From an uncultured Anaeroplasmataceae bacterium (GTDB taxonomy: Bacteria > Bacillota_I > Bacilli_A > Acholeplasmatales > Anaeroplasmataceae): a stretch of 22,978 nt of DNA. Positions 1 to 6,819 of this stretch are shown here, in pieces. How positions within the stretch are numbered: the stretch's first letter is position 1; each line of letters opens with the position of its first letter. The translations under genes were made by a program, and so were the position numbers. The stretch is taken from assembly GCA_934229785.1 (NCBI GenBank), contig CAKQEA010000029.1:1-22978 (forward strand), in the 5' to 3' direction. Under the pieces are notes generated by a model, which saw only the letters and a list, made by a program, of their open reading frames with translations, was not told where the DNA came from and did not search any database.

Positions 1-11
1 TTATAATACAT

Positions 12-75
12 ATGTATGTTTCCTTTCTTAAGTATTTTGCCTAATTACTATTATAAAAGGAAACATACATTTTTT
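12..75 (+). terminator. Long-stem rho-independent terminator
   Basis: Two perfectly complementary 15-base arms (12-26 and 56-70) enclose a loop of about 29 bases and are followed by a T-run on the plus strand. It would end transcription arriving from left of the window and isolate the transposase behind it. A second, short hairpin (arms 104-111 and 121-128) follows at once. Confidence 0.7.
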
Positions 76-137
76 GTATATATAACTACCTTAAAATGGA
101 AAAGAGGTAGGAAATCATTGCCTACCTCAATTATTAA

Positions 138-461
138 GAGGGTAACTACCTACCTACCTCAGAATTTAAAGAACCGGGTAAATTACCTAAACAAATTTTT
201 AAAGATTATGGCTTTGATGTTAATGTGCTTGGTGATAAAAGAATCGAACAATGTACAGCAAGATTCAAAAAACAAAATTTAAGAGATGAAGGTTTTGTAG
301 ATACTCGAACTTTAAAATCAGGCAAAGTATCTAAGCCAAGGGTATTATCTAAAGATGAAGAAATTGAGCAATTAAGAAATAAAAATTTACAATTACAGCA
401 GGAACTAGAATTTCTAAAAAAAATGGAATTTTTAGCGAGGCAAGTGAGAACCAAGAAGTAA
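138..461 (+). pseudogene. IS3-family transposase orfA, N-terminus missing
   Basis: This frame encodes the helix-turn-helix subunit of an IS3 transposase. It shows the orfA-type stretch EFKEPGKLPKQIFKDYGFD, then RIEQCTARFKK, then a leucine-zipper-like C-terminus (EEIEQLRNKNLQLQQELEFL) that in this family mediates multimerisation. The frame is open only from 138, after a stop at 135, and has no good start before GTG 225, so roughly 40 residues of the usual N-terminus are absent. The break lies in a TACC microrepeat (about 146-160) beside a small hairpin. At the 3' end a run of eight A (416-423) gives an in-frame A AAA AAA heptamer where a -1 slip would fuse orfA to orfB. Because of the missing start the element is probably not autonomous. 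Confidence 0.7.
416..422 (+). promoter_or_regulatory. Probable -1 ribosomal frameshift site orfA/orfB
   Basis: The heptamer A AAA AAA is in the phase needed for tandem -1 slippage. Reading on in the -1 frame from 422 is open through the HTH region of orfB into the DDE domain. IS3 elements are known to make their OrfAB transposase by -1 frameshifting on A-rich heptamers; its use here is inferred. Confidence 0.6.
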
Positions 462-1399
462 GAGCAATAGATCGTTATAAAGCTATAGAAAAAGCATTAA
501 GTCAAGATAATAATACATTATCAATAGGCAAATTATGCGAATGGGCAAAAGTTTCAAGATCAGGTTTTTATAAGTATTTGAATAGAATTAATAAAACTAA
601 TGACAAAGAAATGCAAGATAGAGCAGATTTTGAACTTATCTTAGCTGCGTATAATCATAGAGGTTATAAAAAAGGTAGTCGAAGTATACTTATGAGACTT
701 GTTCGTTCTGGAAATCCGATGAGTAGAAATAAAATCAGAAGATTAATGAAAAAATATAACTTAATTTGCCCAATTCGTAAAGCGAATCCATATTTAAAAA
801 TGGCTAGAGCTAATGATGAAAATACAGTAGTTCCAAATATATTACACCGCGAATTCAAAGAAAATGGACCAAGATATGTAATTTTAACTGATATTACATA
901 CATATTTTATGGTGATTGTCAAAAATGCTATGTATCAGTAATGAAAGATGCGTATACTAATGAAATTTTAGGATATGCGATAAGTCAAACTATGGAAGAA
1001 GATTTTGTGCTAGAGACAGTTAAGATGTGTCTAAAATTGCATAGGGGTGAAATTCCACAAAATGCCTTGGTTCACTCAGACCAAGGCATTCATTATAAGG
1101 CTTATTCATTTAAGAGTTTATTACACAATAATGAGCTTAGACAATCAATGTCACGTAAAGCTAATTGTTGGGATAATGCACCTCAAGAATCATTTTTTGG
1201 ACATATGAAAGATGAAATCGACTTAAGTAAGTGTAACATTATTAATGATGTTGTAAAAATAATAGTTGATTATATAGATTATTATAATAATGATAGACCA
1301 CAGTGGAATTTGGCATATCTTACACCGGCAGAGTATTATCATTATTCGAAAACAGGTCAATATCCTCTTGATGTAAAACAGATTCCGCAAAATCATTAG
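422..1399 (+). CDS. IS3-family transposase orfB (DDE integrase domain)
   Basis: Catalytic subunit of an IS3-family transposase (rve fold) that cuts and joins the element's ends. The -1 frame is open from 422. It begins with an HTH_21-like segment (SIGKLCEWAKVSRSGFYKYL) that lies before the first conventional start (TTG at 578), which argues that it is made as an OrfAB fusion. The DDE triad is complete: D in ILTDITYI, D in HSDQGIHY, and E in the NAPQESFFGHMKDE block. The C-terminal YYNNDRPQWNL signature is typical. Length from 578 (273 aa) fits the family. I could not define terminal inverted repeats. An opposing ORF overlaps the last 80 bases, so the right end of the element is probably close to the stop. 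Confidence 0.88.
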   Translation, partial: NGIFSEASENQEVRAIDRYKAIEKALSQDNNTLSIGKLCEWAKVSRSGFYKYLNRINKTNDKEMQDRADFELILAAYNHRGYKKGSRSILMRLVRSGNPMSRNKIRRLMKKYNLICPIRKANPYLKMARANDENTVVPNILHREFKENGPRYVILTDITYIFYGDCQKCYVSVMKDAYTNEILGYAISQTMEEDFVLETVKMCLKLHRGEIPQNALVHSDQGIHYKAYSFKSLLHNNELRQSMSRKANCWDNAPQESFFGHMKDEIDLSKCNIINDVVKIIVDYIDYYNNDRPQWNLAYLTPAEYYHYSKTGQYPLDVKQIPQNH

Positions 1400-1709
1400 C
1401 ATATTTATTTTCTAGCATATCTAAACTACGCTTTGATATAATACTACTAATTTTAAATCCTTCAATATTAATTGTAAGTTCTGAGTACAATTCAAATGAT
1501 AAATCTTTAAATGGCTTTTTAAGAATCCAATATAATTTATATATGAGATATTCTTTATCTTTTAAATATGCCATAGCTTCTTTAAACTGTTCATAAAAGT
1601 TTTCAAATTCAGAAACATTAAGCTTATTTACATATTCTTTAATGTATTTTGGACATAAACAACAATCACAATAATCTTTAAAACTTTTTTTCGATTTAAC
1701 AATAATCAT
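1320..1709 (-). CDS. Hypothetical protein with N-terminal Cys cluster, perhaps IS-truncated
   Basis: 129-codon ORF with a reasonable ribosome binding site (GAAAGG) before ATG 1709. It is not recognised. Residues 14-18 hold a Cys-rich CDCCLC patch that could bind a metal; the rest is helical, charged and soluble. The last ~26 codons run antisense into the end of the transposase orfB gene. The natural C-terminus may therefore have been removed by IS insertion, with the present tail read from IS sequence. It lies downstream of a terminator (1724-1769) that separates it from the HTH/peptide transcript. No function can be assigned. Confidence 0.5.
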   Translation of the reverse strand: MIIVKSKKSFKDYCDCCLCPKYIKEYVNKLNVSEFENFYEQFKEAMAYLKDKEYLIYKLYWILKKPFKDLSFELYSELTINIEGFKISSIISKRSLDMLENKYANDFAESVLHQEDIDLFSNNDNTLPV

Positions 1710-1723
1710 AATAATTTAATCCT

Positions 1724-1769
1724 TTCAAAAAAATAATGGTTACCAACTTAATTATTTGTTAGTAACCAT
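1724..1769 (-). terminator. Rho-independent terminator
   Basis: Perfect 8-base arms (1736-1743 and 1762-1769) are followed on the minus strand by a seven-T run. It ends the HTH plus small-peptide transcript just before the ribosome binding site of the next gene. Confidence 0.65.
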
Positions 1770-1817
1770 ATTTTAATTTTGAATGAATTATTATAGTACC
1801 CTTTTTTTCTATAATGT

Positions 1818-1877
1818 CTACTTTATTGGTACCACTTCAATTTTTGGGTAAAAACAATACTTTTTTTCTTTATTCAT
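1818..1877 (-). CDS. 19-residue peptide cotranscribed with an XRE regulator
   Basis: A very short ORF (MNKEKKYCFYPKIEVVPIK, TAG stop) starts 14 bases after the stop of the upstream HTH gene. It is preceded by a consensus ribosome binding site (AAGGAGG) at normal spacing, and this decides the call; the ORF itself is too short for statistics. The peptide has a Lys-rich start, one Cys and an aromatic centre, with no signal peptide. Transcript and terminator end right behind it. It could be a regulatory or signalling peptide or a translated leader; this is inference. No known family is recognised. Confidence 0.5.
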   Translation of the reverse strand: MNKEKKYCFYPKIEVVPIK

Positions 1878-1891
1878 ATTAATAGCCTCCT

Positions 1892-2065
1892 TCAACTCAA
1901 CATCTTTTCAATCGAATAATCAAATATCTTACAAAAGTTATATACGTACTCTAATGATGGTAATCGTTCACCATCTTCAAGTAAAGCAATTGTCTTTCGA
2001 TTGACATTTAATCTTAAAGCTAACTCGGTTTTACTTATTTCATTAGCTTTTCTTATTAGTTTCAT
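1892..2065 (-). CDS. Small XRE-family (Cro/C1-type) HTH regulator, 57 aa
   Basis: 57-residue protein consisting of a single Cro/C1-type helix-turn-helix: ISKTELALRLNVNRKTIALLEDGERLPSLEYVYNFCKIFD shows the scaffold, recognition helix (NRKTIALLEDG) and the following LPSLEYVYNFCKIF helix of plasmid, phage and type II antitoxin repressors. ATG 2065 is preceded by AGGA. A TATAAT-like -10 lies about 25-30 bases upstream, and behind it a long imperfect inverted repeat (2101-2162) is a natural autoregulatory operator. The gene ends in TGA and is followed after 14 bases by a peptide gene with its own strong ribosome binding site. A DNA-binding role is secure from the motif; its targets are unknown. 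Confidence 0.85.
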   Translation of the reverse strand: MKLIRKANEISKTELALRLNVNRKTIALLEDGERLPSLEYVYNFCKIFDYSIEKMLS

Positions 2066-2100
2066 CTTTAATCCTATTTTATTTGATTCAATTATAACAT

Positions 2101-2162
2101 TAAAGGGAGTAACCTTAAATAATTTGATTATCTTTTATTCAAATTATCTTAGGCCACTCCCT
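2101..2162. repeat. Imperfect ~29-bp inverted repeat upstream of the XRE gene
   Basis: Arms run from about 2101 (AAGGGAGT...) inward and from about 2162 (...ACTCCCTAA) inward, matching at most positions, including AATTTGA/TCAAATT near the centre. The repeat covers the -35 side of the only good promoter for the XRE gene. It could be an operator or the terminator of the toxin fragment upstream; the sequence alone does not decide. Confidence 0.5.
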
Positions 2163-2312
2163 AATTTATTTTGATTAAATTTATTACTTTTAGTATTAAA
2201 TAAAATGCTAATTAACAACTTATAGGTATTGGAAATGTTATATTTGTTTTTTAAATACATACATTTCTAACACCTTATTAGGAATTTTCATAGAATTTAA
2301 AATTTCAGACAA

Positions 2313-2812
2313 TTATATATACGCACTTCTTGGATATTCATCTTGGACATAAGCTTTTAAACGATAATCTGAATAACCTAATAAATACTTATCAAACAAA
2401 TCTGTAATTCTGATGAAGCTTGAAGTATCTATTTGATTAATCATTAAAATGACTTCTAGTACTGTAATAAGTTTTCTTTCTCCTATCACTTCATAAAATG
2501 ATGAATGTGATTCAACAACTTGAATATCTCCAATCTTTTTATTACCAACAGATAAACTTTTTGTGTGAAGTCTATTAACAGATGTAACATTATTATTTAA
2601 AGGATTAATAGCAGTAGTAATTTTTTTACGTTCATCTATAATTTTTCCTTTCCTAATTCTTTGAATATTCATTGGAAATATTGTTGCCACATCTCCATTT
2701 GTTCTTATAACACCAACGTTAACATTTCCATAATATCCAACTTTAATTTGCCCATCAGGCTTTTTTCTCCTCTTGAAACAACTCGCCTAGCCTTTTTAAT
2801 TTTATCTCTATC
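2313..2812 (-). pseudogene. Second toxin-C-terminus fragment, frameshifted, with a foreign tail
   Basis: The frame begins one base after the immunity-gene stop (2814), with no start codon. Its residues (DRDKIKKARRVVSRGEK, then KVGYYGNVNVGVI and ATIFPMNIQ) copy those of the neighbouring fragment at 3058-3390. The A-run after GGAG (rc of 2761-2766) has one A fewer than needed to keep frame, so the fragment is split; the part from GTG 2690 is open to 2313. After the shared DNA (ending IIDERKK) the tail diverges completely into ~90 unrecognised residues ending DEYPRSAYI. It reads as a tandem, decayed toxin cassette joined to different sequence, possibly part of another immunity or toxin tail. Not expected to be active. 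Confidence 0.55.
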
Positions 2813-2813
2813 A

Positions 2814-3119
2814 TTAATAATTCAATGCTGACTTAGCATATTCAATATTAATAGAGCAATCAATACCTGTTCTTATTTCATTTTTTTCCATGCATTCTAT
2901 TAATTTTTGAGACTTAAAATGCTCACTTAATCTTTCGAATAATTCAGATACCCAATATAATTCTTCAGAAGTACAATTATTTAAAAAATCAATTGTATCA
3001 GAAAGATTTAAAGATAATATATTATATTGATCATTTTGATTTCTCTCAGTTAAAATATCATTTTGAGCATCTATTTGTGCCCTTTCTTTTATTAGTTCTT
3101 TTAACTTGCTTACGTTCAT
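2814..3119 (-). CDS. Probable immunity protein for the adjacent toxin fragment, 101 aa
   Basis: 101-residue, soluble, largely helical and acidic-mixed protein without signal peptide. Its ATG (3119) lies inside the 3' end of the toxin fragment, read one frame over and overlapping by 62 bases. This is the tight toxin-immunity layout of contact-dependent and other polymorphic toxin modules. The upstream AGGAAAGG serves as ribosome binding site. No immunity family is recognised from sequence; the role is inferred from size and overlap with a toxin domain. If the toxin part is dead, as the lack of a start suggests, the gene could still protect against relatives carrying the active toxin (orphan immunity). 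Confidence 0.55.
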   Translation of the reverse strand: MNVSKLKELIKERAQIDAQNDILTERNQNDQYNILSLNLSDTIDFLNNCTSEELYWVSELFERLSEHFKSQKLIECMEKNEIRTGIDCSINIEYAKSALNY

Positions 3120-3390
3120 CTATAATTTTTCCTTTCCTATTTTTTTGAATATTCATTGGAAATATTGTTGCAATTGCTCCATTTGATCTAATAATTCCAA
3201 CATTTACATTTCCATAATATCCAACTTTAACATGGCCATCAAGTTTTTTTTCACCTCTTGAAACAACTTGTCCAGCTTGTTTAATTTTTCTTCTGTCCCA
3301 ATTTTTTGGAAACCAAGACTGATTTATTCCTGATTGCTTTTTATTATTTGTGTGTCTCGGAACATAAGTCTTAATTTTTTGACTGCGTCT
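3058..3390 (-). pseudogene. Start-less C-terminal toxin-domain fragment (EndoU-like suspected)
   Basis: Open frame of 110 residues with no start codon except a Met near its end. The order GINQSWFPKNW, RRKIKQAGQVVS, DGHVKVGYYGNVNVGII, IATIFPMN resembles, from memory, the nuclease tips of bacterial polymorphic toxins of the EndoU_bacteria type; that assignment is tentative. The first codons overlap, in another frame, the truncated HTH start of the repeat module (ATG 3401), so no translation signal belongs to it. It ends inside the immunity gene. Orphan toxin tips of this form are usually silent cassettes that recombine onto a full-length toxin gene; that role is inference. Confidence 0.5.
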
Positions 3391-3401
3391 TTATAAGTCA
3401 T
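3324..3401 (-). pseudogene. Truncated HTH gene start, repeat copy A
   Basis: ATG 3401 with the GAGGAG ribosome binding site opens MTYKDAVKKLRL, identical except one residue (E to D) to the start of the intact HTH gene at 12541-12732. The match stops after codon 12, and the frame then runs 13 unrelated codons to a stop. It shows that the repeat module carries a promoter plus the first 36 bases of a coding region. Confidence 0.65.
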
Positions 3402-3745
3402 AAATACTCCTCATCCACATTTTCTCTTGTAGAAATTATAACATTTTTTGAGCTTTTTATCTATATGGAGCTTGGATTTTTCTCAAAATTGTCCCAAAAT
3501 TCAAATCGTGTTAAATCGTGTAATTTTTTAGCACCCCCAGTCAAATCGTGTAGAATTTTAGCACCCTTGAGCTTAAATCGTGTAAAGTCAAAATAAAAAG
3601 CTGCTAATAGAACCTCTAAATGAAGCCTACTAACAGCTTGTAAAACTAACAAAATTCTATTTTTAAAGCAAAATATCGTATTTTAAGCATAATTTTTGTC
3701 ATTAATGCAATAAAAAAGCCTTGATAATTTATTATCAAAGCATTA
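3365..3745. repeat. Repeat module copy A (terminator, 30-bp motifs, promoter, HTH start)
   Basis: First of three near-identical segments (also 4499-4893 and 12696-13092). Right to left on the minus strand it holds a terminator hairpin (about 3716-3741), spacer, AAATCGTG motifs (3503, 3513, 3543, 3575), two TAGCACCC motifs (3529, 3559), an extended -10 promoter (TGTTATAAT), a GAGGAG site and 12 codons of an HTH gene. The motif spacing 3513 to 3543 and 3529 to 3559 is exactly 30 bases, so a 30-bp tandem unit lies inside. This copy lost a few bases near the promoter relative to the others. The stretch 3402-3784 holds no other gene. Confidence 0.85.
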
Positions 3746-3784
3746 ATTTTATTATTGTCAAAGTAGAAATGTTTTAATACAGTT

Positions 3785-4330
3785 TTAGCACCCTAGATAC
3801 CTAGTGCCGTCCTCTAAATTAAGTATATTTTCCAATTCCTTACCATATTCAACCATTCTATCTTCATCAATTCCTTCATTATCAAATTCATCCATTTTAT
3901 TAACTATACTATCTATATCTTTAGGCAAATTAGAGCATTTATTATAAACAAGAATCAAATGAATAACATACTGAAATTCTTTATTATAAAATTCATGGAT
4001 AATCTTTCTTTTTAACAAGGGCATAAATTGATTCTTATTTTGTACAATAAAATCACAGACCTCTGCAAATCCTAATCTACAAGGATCATCTAACCATTCT
4101 AATAAATCATTCTTAATATTTTGAATATTATCAATACCTCTAGAAAACAATACATCTAGAAATCCCTGCCAATATACAATTTCAATATGATTTTCCCACG
4201 GTCTAGCAAAATATTTATTAGAAATGTTTGACAAAGCAGTTTCTTTTACAAATTTATTATATTCTTCGATATTATTTTCCTTTTGGTAAATAGATAATTT
4301 GCTAATATCATCAATTAAATATTCGCTCAT
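3785..4330 (-). CDS. Acidic cytoplasmic protein of unknown family, immunity-like
   Basis: 181-residue soluble protein, rich in Asp/Glu (EFDNEGIDEDRMVEYGKELE near the C-terminus), with many aromatic residues and no signal or membrane segment. It starts four bases after the stop of the short reading frame that begins at 4535, so translation is probably coupled. It occupies the same position behind the repeat module as the toxin/immunity pair does behind copy A. Size, acidity and place fit an immunity protein, but no family is recognised, so the role is inference. Its stop is followed within bases by another GGGTGCTAAAA motif like those in the module. Confidence 0.6.
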   Translation of the reverse strand: MSEYLIDDISKLSIYQKENNIEEYNKFVKETALSNISNKYFARPWENHIEIVYWQGFLDVLFSRGIDNIQNIKNDLLEWLDDPCRLGFAEVCDFIVQNKNQFMPLLKRKIIHEFYNKEFQYVIHLILVYNKCSNLPKDIDSIVNKMDEFDNEGIDEDRMVEYGKELENILNLEDGTRYLGC

Positions 4331-4334
4331 AATC

Positions 4335-4535
4335 TTATACCACTACAATAACACAATTTATTAAAGTTGTGGTTCTAATATCTGGAACACTAGTAAGATT
4401 TTTCATTATCATATCACAATATTCATGATCATCCATATGCTTCCAATTGAATAAAGAATTACAACTATATAAGCTTATACTTAACATAGTTAATAATATA
4501 AGTCTTAATTTTTTGACTGCCTCTTTATAAGTCAT
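4335..4535 (-). pseudogene. HTH gene start fused to an unrelated tail, repeat copy B
   Basis: The first 12 residues (MTYKEAVKKLRL) match the intact HTH protein at 12541-12732. The next 54 residues are unrelated, begin with a short hydrophobic run and end in CVIVVV four bases before the 181-aa gene. The tail may be the end of a toxin domain brought in with its immunity gene, or simply out-of-frame sequence. The promoter and ribosome binding site are intact, so this leader-like product could be translated and couple to the next gene. Confidence 0.5.
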
Positions 4536-4893
4536 AAATACTCCTCATCCACATTTTCTATAATCTTGTAGAAATTATAACATTTTTTTGCCTTTTTATC
4601 TATATGGAGCTTGGATTTTTCTCAAAATTGTCCCAAAATTCAAATCATGTTAAATCGTGTAAATTTTTAGCACCCCTAGTCAAATCGTGTAGAATTTTAG
4701 CACCCTTGAGCTTAAATCGTGTAAAAACAAAATAAAAAGCTGCCAATAGAGCCTTCAAATGAAGCCTACTAACAGCCTATGAAACTAATAAAATTCAATT
4801 TTTAAACAAAATACCGCATTTTAAACGTAAATTCTGCTATTTATGCAACAAAAAAGCCTGATAGCATTGTATCAGACCTATTCTACTATTATG
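4499..4893. repeat. Repeat module copy B
   Basis: Second copy, nearly base for base like copy C (12696-13092), including the promoter region (TATAAT as rc of 4574-4579), the AAATCGTG set (4642 variant, 4652, 4682, 4714), TAGCACCC motifs and the GATA-stem terminator near 4856-4880 reading on the minus strand. Identity with copy C ends at the ATTATG at 4893; beyond it C carries a tRNA 3' end while B carries the GAAACACCC block. Confidence 0.85.
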
Positions 4894-5152
4894 TATAAGG
4901 ACAAGTATGGCAATACAAATGAAACACCCCTTAAATTTTGAAACACCCTAACAAAAAAGTGAAACACCCTTGAAACACCCTTTCGTGGTAAAGAAAAGAC
5001 TCCATTTATCTGGGTTGGAGCCAAACCTGATTAATTGCCTTAATCTTGCGTACAGCTATCTATTACGGCCCATAGGTACTTGAACGCCGAGCAACACCAT
5101 AACTTAGTGCTATCTAGGGAGAGTTCTAGAACCCCTCAATAGTATAATACGT
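4894..5152. repeat. Non-coding stretch with four GAAACACCC repeats
   Basis: Copies of GAAACACCC lie at 4921, 4940, 4961 and 4972, all in one orientation. The rest (about 4990-5150) has no supportable gene and is less AT-rich than its surroundings. Clustered short direct repeats like TGTTTC (the other strand) are known at the ends of IS21-family and related transposons, so this may be the abandoned end of such an element; no transposase is present. Interpretation is inference. Confidence 0.45.
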
Positions 5153-5177
5153 AAAAAGCTGGGATTTTTCACCCAGC
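5153..5177 (-). terminator. Terminator of the recombinase fragment
   Basis: GCTGGG and CCCAGC arms around an eight-base loop are followed by TTTTT on the minus strand. The 5' arm overlaps the TGA stop of the recombinase fragment. Confidence 0.75.
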
Positions 5178-5846
5178 AATTTTAATTTCCTTTCCGCTAT
5201 TGAAAATGAATGTGATGCTTCCGTCTTGATTAACTACTGCTTTTTCAATTAAGTAAGACCAAATATCAATGTCAAATTCTTCAAGTAAATTAGGTTTTGA
5301 ATCAAGTTCGGCTATAAATGCTCTCATATAATCAGCTTGAAGTCTTTTCTTTTCTAATTGTTTTTTAGTGTTATCAATATCACTTAGTATTTTTGCATGT
5401 TCTTTATCATATGCATCGTATTTCTTTTTGAATTCAGTTTGGTCTAATACTTCAGTGGTATTTTGCTTAATCAAGTTCTCAACCAAAACAATGATGTCAA
5501 CTGCTTTATTTGAAAGTGTCGTAATCTTATCTTCAAGCTCTTTTGAGTTATCAAGAGCCTCTATCATTTCATTGCAATCTTCAATCAATTTAGTCCTATC
5601 GCCCATAAAGTCGTTATAAGCCTTAATAAATCTAGACTTAACATCTTCTTCGGTTAAATTTGGAGTTTTACAAAAGTCACCTTTTTTCTTATATTTATCA
5701 TTGCAAACAAGCACAACCTTTCTATACCTGTCATTGGAATGAAAGATTTTGCTTCCATAAATTCCTCCACAATCACCGCAGAGAAATTCTATTGTTCCTT
5801 TTGTAAATGTTGCATGAAAGTTTGGCATACTATTTATTATTTGCAT
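5169..5846 (-). pseudogene. Large serine recombinase, C-terminal half only
   Basis: Residues 23-60 carry the zinc-ribbon part of a large serine recombinase (CGDCGG...GSKIFHSNDRYRKVV...C, with a second Cys before KTPNLTEEDVKSRFIKA). A long coiled coil (about 105-180) and the usual C-terminal beta segment (DGSITFIFNSGKEIKI) follow. In the intact family, enzymes of 500 or more residues integrate and excise transposons and phages. The resolvase catalytic domain with its Ser nucleophile and the recombinase domain are missing: the frame starts at 5846, just past the end of the HEPN-like gene. It is a remnant of a lost element whose right part was replaced by the defence genes. The fragment cannot catalyse recombination; expression from ATG 5846 is possible but purposeless. 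Confidence 0.85.
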
Positions 5847-5858
5847 TTAAGAACATCT

Positions 5859-6794
5859 TTATTTACTGCTGGATAATTCAAACTTTTTTTCATGTTTATT
5901 CCAACATATAGTATTTTTATACTTGGCAAAATATTGATTAACAACAATCAAATAATAGATAGTATTGATAAGCATCAAAGATGATATTCTACTATTCGAA
6001 AAATATTTGCCATGCATAGACGTTTGCCTATTAATATCTTTATGATTGCCAATCTTTATTTCGCTATTAAAATCATAACTCTTATAAAGAGTTTTTATAT
6101 TTTCGTTTACCATCATCAAAATATAGTGCTTTGTAGTAAAATCAGCAATATCAATTTCTTTAATATCATCTACAATGGGTTCAAAAATACCATATCTTCC
6201 AGGAAAGCCTTTATTAATCAAATAGAACGAAGTTAAATCATCAATTATAGAGATAAAACCCAAATTACACAAGGCATACCAGCCACATAATAATGAATCA
6301 ATACTCTGAATATATATCTCTTTATGTTTTTCATCCAATAATGATAATGTTTCAGCTTTTAAGTCATTAATTATATCTGCATTAAAATGTTTATCCATGT
6401 ACTCATCAAATTGTTTTTCAGATATTTCTTTTGATGTTAGTTCTTTTAATTCCTTAGTTGTTACTCCATAAGGATATACCCAATAGCACTTGCTTAAAAC
6501 CTTATAATAATCAAACCAAGATAAATGGCTATCCGGATTTGAACTTGCCTCTTTTATAGCATCAATAAGTGGTTGCATAGAAGCAGCAATCTTTTTATTA
6601 ATGTCAATTAAAGGTTGGATCGATTTAGTAGATAAAACCATAGAGTCTCTAATGGATTTGGCGGCCTCTTGCAAAGGTAGAATAACTTTATTAATATTAT
6701 CAACAATAGGTCTAGTAATTTCAGCAAGTTTTTTTATTTGTTCATTATAAGCATATGTAAAATCAGTAATATTTTTGAAATTTTTTTCACTCAC
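5859..6794 (-). CDS. HEPN-like putative RNase paired with AbiH
   Basis: About 311 residues, start uncertain: I prefer GTG 6794, behind a GGTGG site, over TTG 6827, which would overlap the end of abiH by 8 bases. N-terminal ~80 residues form a coiled coil with repeated QPLIDxI units. A helical middle follows. Near the C-terminus R256-QTSM-H261 sits before a hydrophobic helix (SSLMLINTIYYLIVV). R-x4-6-H in such a setting is the hallmark of HEPN domains, many of which are RNases in toxin and abortive-infection systems. Similar coiled-coil proteins ending in a N-R-x-x-x-L-H-G type motif are familiar from Firmicutes, but I cannot name the family. The tight link to abiH suggests joint action in phage-induced arrest. 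Function is inferred. Confidence 0.65.
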   Translation of the reverse strand: MSEKNFKNITDFTYAYNEQIKKLAEITRPIVDNINKVILPLQEAAKSIRDSMVLSTKSIQPLIDINKKIAASMQPLIDAIKEASSNPDSHLSWFDYYKVLSKCYWVYPYGVTTKELKELTSKEISEKQFDEYMDKHFNADIINDLKAETLSLLDEKHKEIYIQSIDSLLCGWYALCNLGFISIIDDLTSFYLINKGFPGRYGIFEPIVDDIKEIDIADFTTKHYILMMVNENIKTLYKSYDFNSEIKIGNHKDINRQTSMHGKYFSNSRISSLMLINTIYYLIVVNQYFAKYKNTICWNKHEKKFELSSSK

Positions 6795-6819
6795 TTTTAC
6801 TTCACCACCATTAAAAATA

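Noticed and set aside
16..282. 88-codon plus-strand ORF at the left edge
   Set aside because: Runs through a terminator hairpin and out of frame across orfA, whose own frame carries recognisable transposase sequence.
3503..3582. CRISPR array
   Set aside because: Repeats are 8-10 bases at a 30-base period with only a few units, and there are no cas genes in the window.
3461..3652. 63-codon minus-strand ORF in module copy A
   Set aside because: It is made of the tandem motifs themselves; the frame is not kept open with a start in copies B and C and has no ribosome binding site.
5368..5619. 83-codon plus-strand ORF
   Set aside because: Antisense to the coiled coil of the recombinase fragment, without start signals.
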